From the NCBI GenBank assembly GCA_023014335.1, contig JAECYW010000002.1, positions 3,472,001 through 3,536,000 of the forward strand: a DNA stretch of 64,000 bases, written 5' to 3'. Origin of the DNA: Galerina marginata (Eukaryota > Basidiomycota > Agaricomycetes > Agaricales > Galerinaceae). The notes under the pieces were generated by a model, which made no database searches, was not told the DNA's origin, and saw nothing but the letters and a program-made list of their open reading frames with translations. Positions 22,938-32,576 of the stretch are shown piece after piece. Numbering within the stretch: position 1 is the stretch's first letter; every line of letters begins with the position of its first letter. The position numbers and the translations under genes were made by a program.

Positions 22938-22940
<3 letters not shown>
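20458..22940 (-). pseudogene. Gene D, C-terminal half (JmjC/cupin-like), cut by LINE-1
   Basis: Exons continue from the LINE junction at 22940 down to TGA at 20460-20458. In order they are: a basic linker (KRNTQSKGKGKANPK), a region with MDEKAYKELEPEAV (about 22430), an exon at about 21707-22130 carrying WYLIGLSGALHLGHIDSDG and GGKFWMKA, an alpha-helical exon (20800-21260), and an acidic tail with PSKRRRTK ending SVSSEV. HID with a following Gly/Lys-Trp block resembles the Fe(II)-binding HxD of JmjC-type 2-oxoglutarate oxygenases. The distal His is not pinned down, so the enzymatic role is tentative. The NLS-like tail fits a nuclear protein. The frame is open in each exon, so the LINE insertion is the only clear lesion in this half. 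Confidence 0.6.
22925..22940. repeat. LINE-1 target-site duplication, left copy
   Basis: TGGGGTTCTTCTTGAC, 16 bp, directly next to the LINE-1 poly-A tail (seen as T22941-22968). The right copy is 32561-32576. Confidence 0.95.
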
Positions 22941-22974
<34 letters not shown>

Positions 22975-23635
22975 ACAATTTATATACCGGTGCGCGACAG
23001 CAGTCCGGTCGCCTAACTAATACAAATCCCCGGTCGAAAGCGCGCAGTAAACTACCAACCCCCGAACCAGACCCGAACCCATCCGCTTCTTCCGAATCCT
23101 TCCAACGGCGTCCTTTGTGCGCCAGGCCTTTGCTAGGGGGGACGGACCACCTAACCGCCCAGTCCCGAGGGAGGGACGGCCCCCACCGCTACGCCAATAC
23201 CACGTTTGGGCGAGCCGAAACCCGCCCGCACATCTCCTGGCAGCCGCAGCTGCTGCACTCTCTCCGCCTTCCAAACCCGGCGCCCACTTCCGAACCCAGA
23301 CCCAACCCAAAAACCTTCACCCACCCGCGCCTTGACGACCCGAAACCCATACCAGCGAAAGGAATAAGCAGATGCGGGGATAAGGCCCCCAACCGAATGA
23401 TCGAAATCATCCGCGCAAGCCAAAAGAGCAGCTACCATTCGAGATATGGGCCGCAAAGTAACCACCGGTCGTAGCAAATGCAACCGGGTACGAAACGCGA
23501 AGAACGCGCGGAACTGCACCACCCCGTCCTTGGCCTGTCAACCTCGTCCGAAGGAGGGATTGGACCTCCCCCAACTGACGCAACCCGGAAGAAGGTATCA
23601 AGGCCTCTCTGAGCAATGAGCCCGCGCGGAACGCC

Positions 23636-24997
23636 TCACCCAATGCCTTGCGGTGCTGCCGCTTGGCGGGCGAAGGAGAAAGCTTCTTGGTTCTCCAACA
23701 AAAACATCAACAAACCGTGCAACCGGTCGGTTGGGGATTGTCTGTCGTACCGAGGACAGTACTTCAGGATGTGTGAGCGGGTCTCGCGAGGAGCGCCGCA
23801 GCGGGGGCAGCCATGAGGCTCTTGGATGTTAAATCGGTCGTAGTACGAGCCGATTGGCGCATGATTCAGTATACACCTGCACAAGCGCGCGAAGGAAGCG
23901 GCGTCGCCTCCTGATTCGCGAATATAAGGCCCACCCTTGCGAGTAGCCGGACGAATGGGTCGCGGCTTCTTACCCAGCGTTGAAAGCTGGAGGAAGTCGC
24001 GACCCAGATGATGTGGATGGTCAGCTGCAGCCTTGGCCCAGCGTGCCGCCACGCGAGTATCACCTTCTGCACGAAGGCGATCAAAAGTAACCCGCGAACC
24101 GAAGTCCACGGGGAAATGAGCAGCCCCCCGCGCATGCTGGTGAGCCATATGATGCACGCCCCACTCGAGATTAGTGGGGACGTAGTGGAAAGAGATCCAG
24201 CGTTGAGGATCGGCCTCAAGCCAGGTTTCGAGGAGTTTGCAAGCGCGCAGTGAGTGAGACTGCGACGAGTGCAAGGAAGTGTCAAGGGCTCGTTTTGCCA
24301 TGGCAATCGAGTCCGTGAAAATAGCGACGTGCCTGCATTGCCGCCTGGTGGCGGCCTCGATGGCACGGCAGATGGCCGACATTTCCGCGTCGGGCGCGGT
24401 AGTGCGACCCACAAGCCATCTGAAGCGATCAACTTCAACGCCTTGTGAAAAGATGACCCCAGCCGCGACGGACTGAGTGGCCCTATTGGGATTGACGTTC
24501 ACGTAAACGCTAGCGTCCGTCCCAATGCATACACCTCCTTCATCCCACATGAACATGTCGAAGATGAAGTCGAGGTAATAATTGAAATCCCTGTCCTCGC
24601 TGAGAGGGGCTAGGGATTCCTCGAATGTGACCCGCGACCAGTACCGGTCGCGGAAACGATGGCCTGGCCGGGCATGCGAAGCCATGGGCTCCAGACGCTC
24701 GGTCAGGATGGGGAGCTTCTTGACAATCTCCGAAATAGGACCCTTCGTGTTCAGCTTTTGACGGCGGGACATCGAATGGTAGGAGAGGGGGTGAGGCGTA
24801 GCCTTGCCCAACATGTGTCCGGCCAATAAAGACCGGACGGGATGAGTCTCCGAAAGGGTACCGACGCGCAGAATTGCACGGTAGTTGAGCCTCTCAAGGA
24901 GAAGATGAAAGGGGAAGAGGCCAGCGAGGGCCTCGACGCCGGGACCGGGGGACGTAGAAAACGCACCTGTAATCCAGAGTGCAGCCTTACGCTGCAT
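23636..24997 (-). pseudogene. LINE-1 ORF2, RNase H and C-terminal zinc finger
   Basis: The frame begins MQRKAALWITGAF, corresponding to the middle of the intact LINE-2 ORF2. It has an RNase H domain with acidic residues in GTDASVYV (about 24510), DAEMSA (about 24385) and FTDSIAMAKRAL (about 24310). A terminal finger, CPRCGAPRETRSHILKYC (about 23770-23820), follows. RNase H removes the RNA template after cDNA synthesis. The part lies in a different frame from the RT part upstream: LINE-2 reads straight through GAVKLLSQMQRKA, while here extra bases near 24990-25010 give LLFRSDAA then stop. Confidence 0.88.
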
Positions 24998-26756
24998 CTG
25001 ACCTAAATAAAAGCTTCAGGGCGCCCTTGCAGCGAGCGCCTTCGAAGAACCAGAGACGATACCCATAGGTAGCTATGGGCACCACGCAAGATCGGTAAAG
25101 GAGCCTCTTTTCAGTAGGCTCCAAACTGCGAGTGGACGAGCCAAGCATCCTCATGGCTTTCACCGAAGAAAATGCTTTGGTCGAGTAAAATCTCACATGC
25201 TCGTGAAAGGTGAGCTTGCGGTCAAAAAAGAAACCCAAGTACCGCCAAAACGGCTTGGGCTTCAAGGGAGTCGCCCCAGTGAACGGGGCATAGCCCAGAT
25301 CAATTGAAGGGTTGTAATCCGAGTGCGACCTGTCGAAGTGATAAATCTCCGACTTGTCGTGCTCGAGGACGAGAGCGAACTGAGTAAACAGTTCGAAGAT
25401 AACCTTGTAGGCTTTTTTGAGGAGCAAACAATTTACGTCGAGCGACTTCGACTGCACAATGAGTGTACCATCGTCGACGTAGGAGAGGAGCCAGCATTTA
25501 TCGCGATGCTGCTCGAAGAGGCGCATAATGGGCACCAGTGTAAGGGCCGACAGAACGGGTGATAGGGCAGAACCCTGCCCCACCCCCACGTCTGCAGACC
25601 GATGCGGAGAGACGAAGGCGTTCCACGCGTACTGCGTGGAACGGCCAACAAGATAAGAAGCAAAGAACTTCACCACATTTGGTGGAAATCCCTGCTTGGC
25701 AAGCACCGCCAATAAAACGTCATGATTTATCGATGGAAAGAATTGGGCCAGATCGAACGCCAAGACGCTCGTTTTCAGTCCCTTAGCCCACCCAGCGCGC
25801 ACAATGTGCGTTAAGTAGAGGCCAGCATCCTCAGTGGAGCGCTGTCGAACGCCCCCAACCTGATTCGGATGAAAAACATCAAATTTGACAGCGTCAAACT
25901 GAATGCGATTCGAGATCATCTTCTCGATAAGCTTCCCCAAGGTATTCAGAAGCACAATTGGCCTGAAAGACTTCGGGGTGGAGTAGGAAGGCTTGCCGGG
26001 TTTCGGAATGATAACCGACAGCGAGTCCTTAAAGGCGGAAGGCCAATGCGAATGCTCAAGGCATCCGTTGGCAATCCGGAGGAAAAGGTCGGCGGCGCCG
26101 CCTTCCTTCTTAACAAACCACTTCAGGTGTGCCCAACTGATGTGGTCGGGGCCCGGAGCGGACCTGCTCGAACACGCGGAGAGAGCCTCCGTGAGTTCGA
26201 ACATGGAAAAGGGAACCCAATCCCTAACCGGCATGGCGGGGATTTGGTCCAAAGGAGAGAGATCATACTCTCGGCCGGAGGCCGAGTTATACGTACCGTG
26301 GAGAGCATCCCAGAGGGAGTCTAGAGAGATGCACGGAGCCCCCTGGTAAGAGAGAGCTTCGCAGGCAGGTAACACACGCTTCTGGGTCCAATTCATCAGA
26401 TCCCAGGGGCGTTTGTTGGAGTATGCAATATCGACGATACGTTCCTCGAAGAACTTGCGTTTAACCTCTTTGCAGAGCTTGCGGAAAGACTTCCAATCAT
26501 GCCTCGAAAGGGAAGCACGATAAGTAGCCAGGGATTCGGCACACTCGGGAGTCCACCAAGAGGAAGACCGGGAGGTGACAGATTTCGGCTTCGAGAAGCG
26601 ATTGAACGCTTCCGCGAAGATCTCAGCAACGGTGTTAGCCGCGGCCTCGACGAGCTCCGGAGAAGTGAGATCTGTGATCGGAAGACCCCAGATCTGCGCG
26701 AGAATGCCGGTCAGGTATTGATGCTGATCGACGAGCGGTACCAATCTTTTACCGGC
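24998..26756 (-). pseudogene. LINE-1 ORF2, reverse transcriptase
   Basis: The frame carries the classic RT blocks: FRPIVLLNTLGKLIEKMIS (about 25960), LAFDLAQFFPSINHD (about 25740), GVGQGSALSPVLSAL (about 25580) and YVDDGT (about 25475). RT copies the element RNA at a nicked target site (target-primed reverse transcription). Upstream it is cut at the 17-bp duplication 26757-26773 by the nested reversed LINE. Downstream it frameshifts near 25000. It lines up with LINE-2 ORF2 over its whole length. This copy cannot make a functional ORF2. Confidence 0.9.
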
Positions 26757-26773
26757 ATCTAACCGGGAAGATC

Positions 26774-27765
26774 GTCCGGCTACTCGCAAGGGTGGACCTT
26801 ATATTCGCGAATCTGGAGGCGATGCCGCTTCTTTCGCGCGCTTGTGCAGGTGTATACTGAATCATGCGCCAATCGGTTCGTATTACGACCGGTTTAACAT
26901 CCAAGAGCCTCATGGCTGCCCCCGCTGCGGCGCTCCTCGCGAGACCCGCTCACACATCCTGAAGTACTGCCCTCGGTACGACAGACAATCCCCAACCGAT
27001 CGTTTGCACGGTTTGTTGATGTTTTTGTTGGAGAACCAAGAAGCTTTCTCCTTCGCCCGCCAAGCGGCAGCGTTGGGTAAGGCGTTCCGCGCGGGCTCAT
27101 CGCTCAGAGAGGGCTTGATACCTTCTTCCGGGTTGCGTCGGTTGGGGGAGGTCCAATCCCTCCTTCAGACGAGGTTGACAGTCCAAGGACGGGGTGGTGT
27201 TGTTCCGCGCGTTCTTCGCGTTTCGCACCCGGTTGCATTCGCTACGACCGGTGGTTACCCCGCGGCCCATATCTCGAATGGTTGCTGCTCTTTTGGCTTG
27301 CGCGGATGATTTTATCATTCGGTTGGGGGCCTTATCCTCGCATCTGCTTATTCCTTTTGCTGGTATGGGTTTCGGGTCGTCAAGGCGTGGGTGGGTGAAG
27401 GTTTTCGGGTCGGGTCTGGGTTCTGAAGCGGGCGTCGGGTTTGGAAGGCAGAGAGAGTGCAGCAGCTGCGGCTGCCAGGAGATGTGCGGGCGGGCTTCGG
27501 CTCGCCCAAACGTGGTATTGGCGTAGCGATGGGGGCCGTCCCTCCCTCGCAGGACTGGGCGGTTAGGTGGTCCGTCCCCCCTAGCAAAGGCCTGGCGCAC
27601 GAAGGACACCGTTGGAAGGATTCGGAAGAAGCGGATGGGTTTGGGTTCGGCTCGGGGATTAGTAGTTTACTGCGCGCTTTCGACCGGGGATTTGTATTAG
27701 TTAGGCGACCGGACTGCTTTCGCGCACCGGTATATAAATTGTTGATTAAAAAAAAAAAAAAAAAA
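26774..27765 (+). mobile_element. Reversed, 5'-truncated LINE copy nested in LINE-1
   Basis: Holds the last about 990 bp of the same LINE family on plus. It starts inside ORF2 (the stretch ATRKGG.., CCHC finger CPRCGAPRETRSHILKYC at about 26915), runs through the 3' UTR (ACCGGTATATAAATTGTTGAT) and ends in a poly-A of about 19. It is flanked by direct repeats ATCTAACCGGGAAGATC at 26757-26773 and 27766-27782. This is textbook target-primed insertion of a truncated copy. It was read in opposite orientation to its host element. Confidence 0.95.
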
Positions 27766-27782
27766 ATCTAACCGGGAAGATC

Positions 27783-28518
27783 TGATGGGGACAAAAGTGC
27801 TAATCGGAACATGGTCCGATTGCATCTTAAGTTCCGGTTCAAGGCATGTCGTGAGAGACACAGCTTGAGCCGGCGGGACGAACACCAGATCGATGACCGA
27901 TGGTCTGAGATCTGGATTGTGCGAAATGAAGGTCGGTCCCGGGTTGCTAGGAATAGCAAGCTCGAGGCCGAGGGAAGCTGCTGTGTCCAGCAGAGAAATA
28001 GCCGTCGTGCCATGAGAGCGGCAGTCCGGATCCCACTCTGAAGAGTGACAGTTGAAGTCCCCGCCCATGTAGACCATAGGCGGGAGAGAATTGGCTTTTT
28101 CAGCGAGGAGCTTAATAGCCGTATGTTCAGCATCTGAGTAAACACCCATAATGTTAAAGATGTGCTTTCCCGAGTAGAGGGAAAGCAGGACAATATCGCG
28201 ACTGTCAATAAGATCACGTCGCAGAGAGGGCCGAAGCAGCCCAAGCCCTTTGTTCACAAAAGCGATACAACGGGGGGATACTCCTGCGGGCTGGGGGCAA
28301 AACATTGGAGTCCAATCCAGATGATTTGCAGTCCCAATAACATCATCACCCTCTTTCGAAACGGTGCTGGGAGCTTGTCTTACGATACGCCAGGGCGGTT
28401 CTTGGACAAAGATTACGTCGTATATTTCAACGAGCGTGGACAGGCATACATCGAGGGCTAACGAATTCTTAGCTACGTTGTACGAAAGTACTCTAATCTC
28501 GTCGGGTGTCCTTGGCAT
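27783..28518 (-). pseudogene. LINE-1 ORF2, AP-endonuclease N-terminus
   Basis: ORF2 starts at the ATG inside TGATG (28516-28520). The endonuclease/exonuclease/phosphatase fold is visible: SYNVAKNSLALD at the start, FVQEPPW (Glu, metal ligand), MGGDFNCHSSEWD (about 28050), DLVFVPP, and SDHVPIS (about 27800). It nicks the target DNA to prime reverse transcription. The N-terminal part is open and is separated from RT by the nested LINE insertion. LINE-2 carries the same domain. Confidence 0.9.
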
Positions 28519-28520
28519 CA
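28516..28520 (-). promoter_or_regulatory. TGATG stop-start overlap of LINE-1 ORF1/ORF2
   Basis: ORF1 stop TGA (28520-28518) shares its A with the ORF2 ATG (28518-28516). This layout suits termination-coupled re-initiation for ORF2. The same arrangement is in LINE-2 (48009-48013). Confidence 0.85.
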
Positions 28521-28869
28521 AGCTAGGGACGACGGGTTAGAGGAGGAGGCCGGACGACGAACGACAATGCGTTCACGTACCTGCGCATAGAGAGCGTCAA
28601 TCGCCGGGCGATCGAAGCGGAGGCCCCAGAACCGACACTTGTTCGAGGTAGCGGAGTGCTCCTTCTTGCAGTTGGAGCAGCGGTGGTGGTGTGGGCACGG
28701 CTCACCCGCTGGCGTGGCAGGGATGGGCGGGTTGCTCTTGGTAGAGCCCTTGCAGCAAGCCGCATGGTCTCGGTGATGCTCTTCCAAGTGAGGACCTGAG
28801 CAGATAGGGCAGCGCGAGGACAAAGCCTTGCACGCCGCGATGGCGTGGCCCCAGCGCCAGCAACGCTGA
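28521..28869 (-). pseudogene. LINE-1 ORF1 (gag), zinc-knuckle C-terminus
   Basis: Continues ORF1 after the Helentron-B insertion: QRCWRWGHAIAACKALS, then CPICSGPHLEEHH and CSNCKKEHSATSNKC, i.e. three CCHC-type knuckles that bind the element RNA. It ends ..SNPSSLA at the TGA in TGATG. The join with the N-terminal part at 30898 (..KAGVPQ) restores the frame seen in LINE-2 (GVPQCQRCWRWGH). Confidence 0.88.
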
Positions 28870-30897
28870 CTTGTGAAGCAGCCATTGCTGCACATGGCAA
28901 ATACGAGTTCTTTATGTTTTTATTGTCTAAATAAGTTCATCAGTATCAAATACCCAGCTATTGATTATAATTTTTAGACTAAATAAAAACATCAAAAAAT
29001 ATTCAAAGACTCAAAAAAAAATCACATAATTCCTCAGCATTTACAATTAGTAATGAAATCATACATTTGAATAATAAATTGAAGTATTTAAGGAATGGTG
29101 CAAATATTTGTCAATATTTGTGAGCATAAATATACTCAGCAGATAACCCAGAATTTTGCAAATTTTATGATACAAAATTCATGATATTTGAACAAGAATC
29201 CAGAAAGCTATGATATTATAATATATTTAATCTCTTATCTTGGGCATTTGCTTGATAATTAAGTTATCAAATTGCATGGTATAAATATATTTGGACTCAG
29301 AAAAAAATTCTCTTATTTTACATATTTTTTTTGCTTTCCACAACTTTCCCACGCTTGGATGCAAAATGCTTATTTCTTGAATAATACAAACAGAACCAAA
29401 TATTTGCAAATAATTATCCACCTATTTCATTGCCCTGAATTTTCTGGATTTTCTGATATTAAAATTATGTAATTTGAGTCAGAACTGAGCATGTTAGAGC
29501 CTGATTACTGATTTGCAGACTCGCGTCCAAAAGTCATTTCTCAATGAGGAAATTACCTGGTCACATGATTTTAATATATTTGTAATCAGAAAAATTCAGG
29601 CTTATTTTCAATATTTTTTCCGGATTTATTACATAACATTCTCACCCCACAGATCAGATCTGCATGCTAAAAGGCTAATAATTCGATCATGATCGACATT
29701 GTGCACAGCATGACGCACGCCGAGGTCAAAAATGACTATAGTCGACCCACTTTTGACCTCGGCGTGCGTCATCAGTCAATTAAGGATCGTGATGTCATTA
29801 ATGTGCAATATTCATATACATAAGTACTTATTTTAGGCGTATCTCTATCAATTCTTCACGGATTTTGATGAAATAAATTGTAAAATATTCAGAAAATTCA
29901 GGGCTATAAATCATACTAAATGTCCGTGGCGGAAATCGGACTATTTGGTGATGTATAGGCGTTATAAGAGTCATTGACAGCATATCAGAGTATTGCATCA
30001 TTGGTTACCAAGGGAAGTGATGGATCCGATGTCATAAATATAGCAATGTGATGTCATTGATCCCATCAATCAATCAAGCTAAATTTAGAATGTGTTACTT
30101 TAAGCAATCAATACTGAGGATTGATTACAAGTTCTTACGTAGTAAAAGAACTTGTTTTCCGGCCTGCATAGCAGGCAGAAAACATTCCTAACGCAATGGT
30201 TGGAAATTCTCCCACTGCTATAGTGACCCTGCATGGTTTCTGTATCTCAGCCATTACTGGGCCAATTTTTATGATCTTGGTCTCAAAAAAATCGTAAAAA
30301 TCAGGGCCTTCCTGGTCACGTGACCAGGCCGATTTAGGCTTGTTAGAACCGCCTCATTTTTCTGCTTTTTTTGAGTATAAGATCATCCCAATCGGTTCAG
30401 ATTTGAGCGGACTATGCATTATTTACTCATTTAATCTTTATTTATAGTCAGACTCACCTTGAAAGTAAGAACTTGTTTTTGCCATGCGCAGCAATGGCCT
30501 CTGACCAAGTGTATTTTATGCTATTCTGCACCAATTTTCCTGAAAAAAAAAAGATATTACTTGGAAAATTAATGGGATCAGTTTTTATTAAGAAGGTTTA
30601 GCAGTTGTGCAATTGAATGATGTATTATTTTGGGAATCAATCACATTGGCAACGTGCAACAGATGGTTACTAGGGAAAATGATGCATCACCAATCGATCA
30701 AAGTTGTCATCAAATGTGTTCTCACAACTTCATTTTTTGAATTAAAAGACTACAAACATTTGTAGCCACTAGGAACAAAGACTACAAAAAAAGTGAAGCC
30801 GTGAGAGAAAATGAACAAAAAATGTGGTCGCACTGCAAGCAAATTAGCGGAAAGTCAGAATAAGAACGAGTTCTTTTACTAACGTAAGAACTCGTAA
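28870..30897 (-). mobile_element. Non-autonomous family-B Helentron (2028 bp incl. nested 385 bp)
   Basis: Read on minus: 5' end TTACGAGTTCTTACGTTAG with hairpin partner AAGAACTCGT; 3' part AAAGAACTCGT, hairpin GCCATGTGCAGCAATGGC, end TTCACAAG. It lies between host A28869 and C30898 (minus: G|T), with no duplication. LINE-2 shows the empty site at 48365. Without the nested family-A element, the length is 1643 bp, identical to the sister copy at 41090-42732. The interior is AT-rich and non-coding. It carries a long hairpin with 22-bp perfect arms (29710-29731 / 29751-29772). Short ORFs (e.g. 29227-29421) are not convincing. Confidence 0.92.
30125..30509 (+). mobile_element. Minimal family-A Helentron (385 bp) nested in the family-B element
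   Basis: Starts TTACAAGTTCTTACG at 30125, ends CCAAG at 30509, between A30124 and T30510. The sister family-B element has the uninterrupted sequence GATTGATGTATTTTATG at 42341-42357, proving the borders. It contains the 5' hairpin, palindrome CCTGGTCACGTGACCAGG, the inverted subterminal GTAAGAACTTGT and the 3' hairpin. No 890-bp unit is present. Confidence 0.95.
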
Positions 30898-32426
30898 CAC
30901 TGGGGGACGCCGGCCTTACGGTTGGACTCCTTGATGATCAAGGTGTGCGGACCGAGCATGAAAGAACGCCCAATGAGCGCCCGAGCGCGAGATCCCGTCT
31001 TGGAATCCCAAATGTTGAAGTACGCAGTACTGGTGGTACTGGTCTTGGTGTTGCGGACGAGCCTAACGGGGCCGTCGAGGTGAAGAAGATCAGTGAGGGC
31101 AGACTTATACATAGCCTGCCTTATATGATCTGGATGAGTAGCACCGGCCTGGTTGGGCTGGTACGTGGGGACGTCGAGCACCCGAAGATAAGACTTCGAG
31201 GCCGGGAGGCCAACCCAGATTTTATCGCCGATATCATCTGGGAAGAAATCATGAACGCACCCGCGAATGATATCGATATCCTTTTCGCGGGGAACGCCGG
31301 AGGTGGCAATCGAGTATCCTCGATAAGCCCGAGAGACGGACTCAGCCTTGACGCTGGCTCCGTGGGCAGTTAAGGACCTCGTGATGATGTCCAAAAGACG
31401 ATCGCCTTCAGCCGCGGGGGGTGAGGGCAAGGCAAAGTCGACGAGGACCTGCTTACGCGAGGGACCCGATGATGTGAAGAGAGGGGTCTCCCTCTTCTGC
31501 TTCTTAGCAGGAGCGGGATTGCCCTGGGGGACAGAAGGCGTAAGTGGCCTTTTGGAGGGACCAGCCGCCGGAGCAGCTGGCTTAGCCGCAGCAGCCGCAT
31601 AGCCCGCGCGAACGGGTTTCTGCGACCTACCAGGCTTGGTATGTAGAGGAATCGGCGGGGGAGGCCTCTGAAATGGAACCACCTCCTTAGCCTTTGCAGG
31701 CCGCGGTTGCGGTTGGACTGGTTTCCGACTTCCTTTCGGATGGTCGGCGTTCCCCTTGCCTTTCCTATCGGGAGGAGGGGGAACATCGGGGGGTCCAGAC
31801 CTCTCCGGTGGGAAGAGGGCTGGGGCGGATGAAGCAGCTGCGACAGGGCGACGGATCGTCTGATCGTCGACGTCCATTCCCCGGGGAAGCTGAATAAAAG
31901 GGAGGATTGCCTCGGATAATCCGACGAATCCATGGGGTGCGCCGGTGGAAACATCTATCCACCCGGCATTGTTGAGGGCTGCGATAAAATCAACAACCCC
32001 GGAAGCGAGTCGTCGAGACCCGGCAAGAGAAGCGTCAACACTCGGTCTCCCCCTAAGGAGAGCCTTAGTGGCGCGCTCAATGGTGACAGCAATGGATGGC
32101 GCAGTTACACTCCCTTCAGTGATTGCTTCATCGCCATCTTGATCGTCTGAGGAGGGCTCAAAGTCAGCCATCTCCGAATCAGAGGGGGGTGGTCCGTGCG
32201 CAGAGGGCTGAACCGTAGAACTGGACGCCCTAGAGGACGGCCTGGAAGGTCCTCGACGTTCCTGAGCAGGGACATCGGGGGTATAACGAGCTCTGGCTGC
32301 AGAAGGTGCAGCAGAACCGGAAGATCCAACTGCAGGAGCTGCAGTAAAGACCGGGGGGGTGTTTCGACTTGTCTGGCCCGTATCGCGGGCGCTTTGCGGG
32401 CGCTCGTCCCCAGGCTTGGGAGGCAT
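30898..32426 (-). pseudogene. LINE-1 ORF1 (gag), N-terminal part
   Basis: ATG at 32426 (MPPKPGDERPQSARDTGQTS). A long Ser/Pro/Ala-rich N-terminus is followed by a folded region (about 31370-30900) with LPASKSYLRVLDVP and LVRNTKTSTTSTAYFNI, equivalent to LINE-2 ORF1. It is likely the RNA-binding/nucleocapsid protein of the element. The frame is open to the Helentron-B insertion at 30897. With the knuckle part it would be about 620-630 residues, matching LINE-2 ORF1 (617). Confidence 0.88.
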
Positions 32427-32560
32427 GATCGAGAGTGTGCGGTGAAGCGGTGTACCAAGTTTCGAGTTAATCGGACGAGTGGTTGTTGCGTGATGAACGA
32501 GTTAAGCGACGTCGAGGTTTTCTCACGCTATGTACCAATATGGTAGAAAGCAAGAAGGGA

Positions 32561-32576
32561 TGGGGTTCTTCTTGAC
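32561..32576. repeat. LINE-1 target-site duplication, right copy
   Basis: TGGGGTTCTTCTTGAC, identical to 22925-22940. Joining the flanks there restores gene D coding sequence (VKKNPKRNTQ). Confidence 0.95.

Larger units (their letters stand above)
22941..32560 (-). mobile_element. LINE-1: full-length Tad1/I-like non-LTR retrotransposon with nested insertions
   Basis: A minus-strand element with a 28-nt poly-A tail at 22941-22968 and 16-bp target duplications. It encodes ORF1 (gag, zinc knuckles) and ORF2 (EN, RT, RNase H, CCHC). Insertions inside are a reversed 5'-truncated LINE (26774-27765) and a family-B Helentron (28870-30897), itself holding a family-A Helentron. Removing these and one 17-bp duplication leaves about 6.58 kb, close to LINE-2 (about 6.54 kb). 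The 5' ends of both copies begin at the same TCC(C/T)TTCTTG sequence, so this copy was inserted full length. GC content is far above the flanks. It is inactive because of a frameshift in ORF2 and the insertions. Confidence 0.92.

Noticed and set aside
23017..23522. Several 70-120 codon ORFs in LINE 3' ends (also 27097-27771, 43135-43715)
   Set aside because: They lie in the LINE 3' UTR after the ORF2 stop. Frames on both strands are open because of GC content.
29227..29472. Short ORFs present in both family-B Helentrons (also 41447-41692)
   Set aside because: They are in overlapping opposite frames in AT-rich sequence, with amino-acid-changing differences between copies and no domain.
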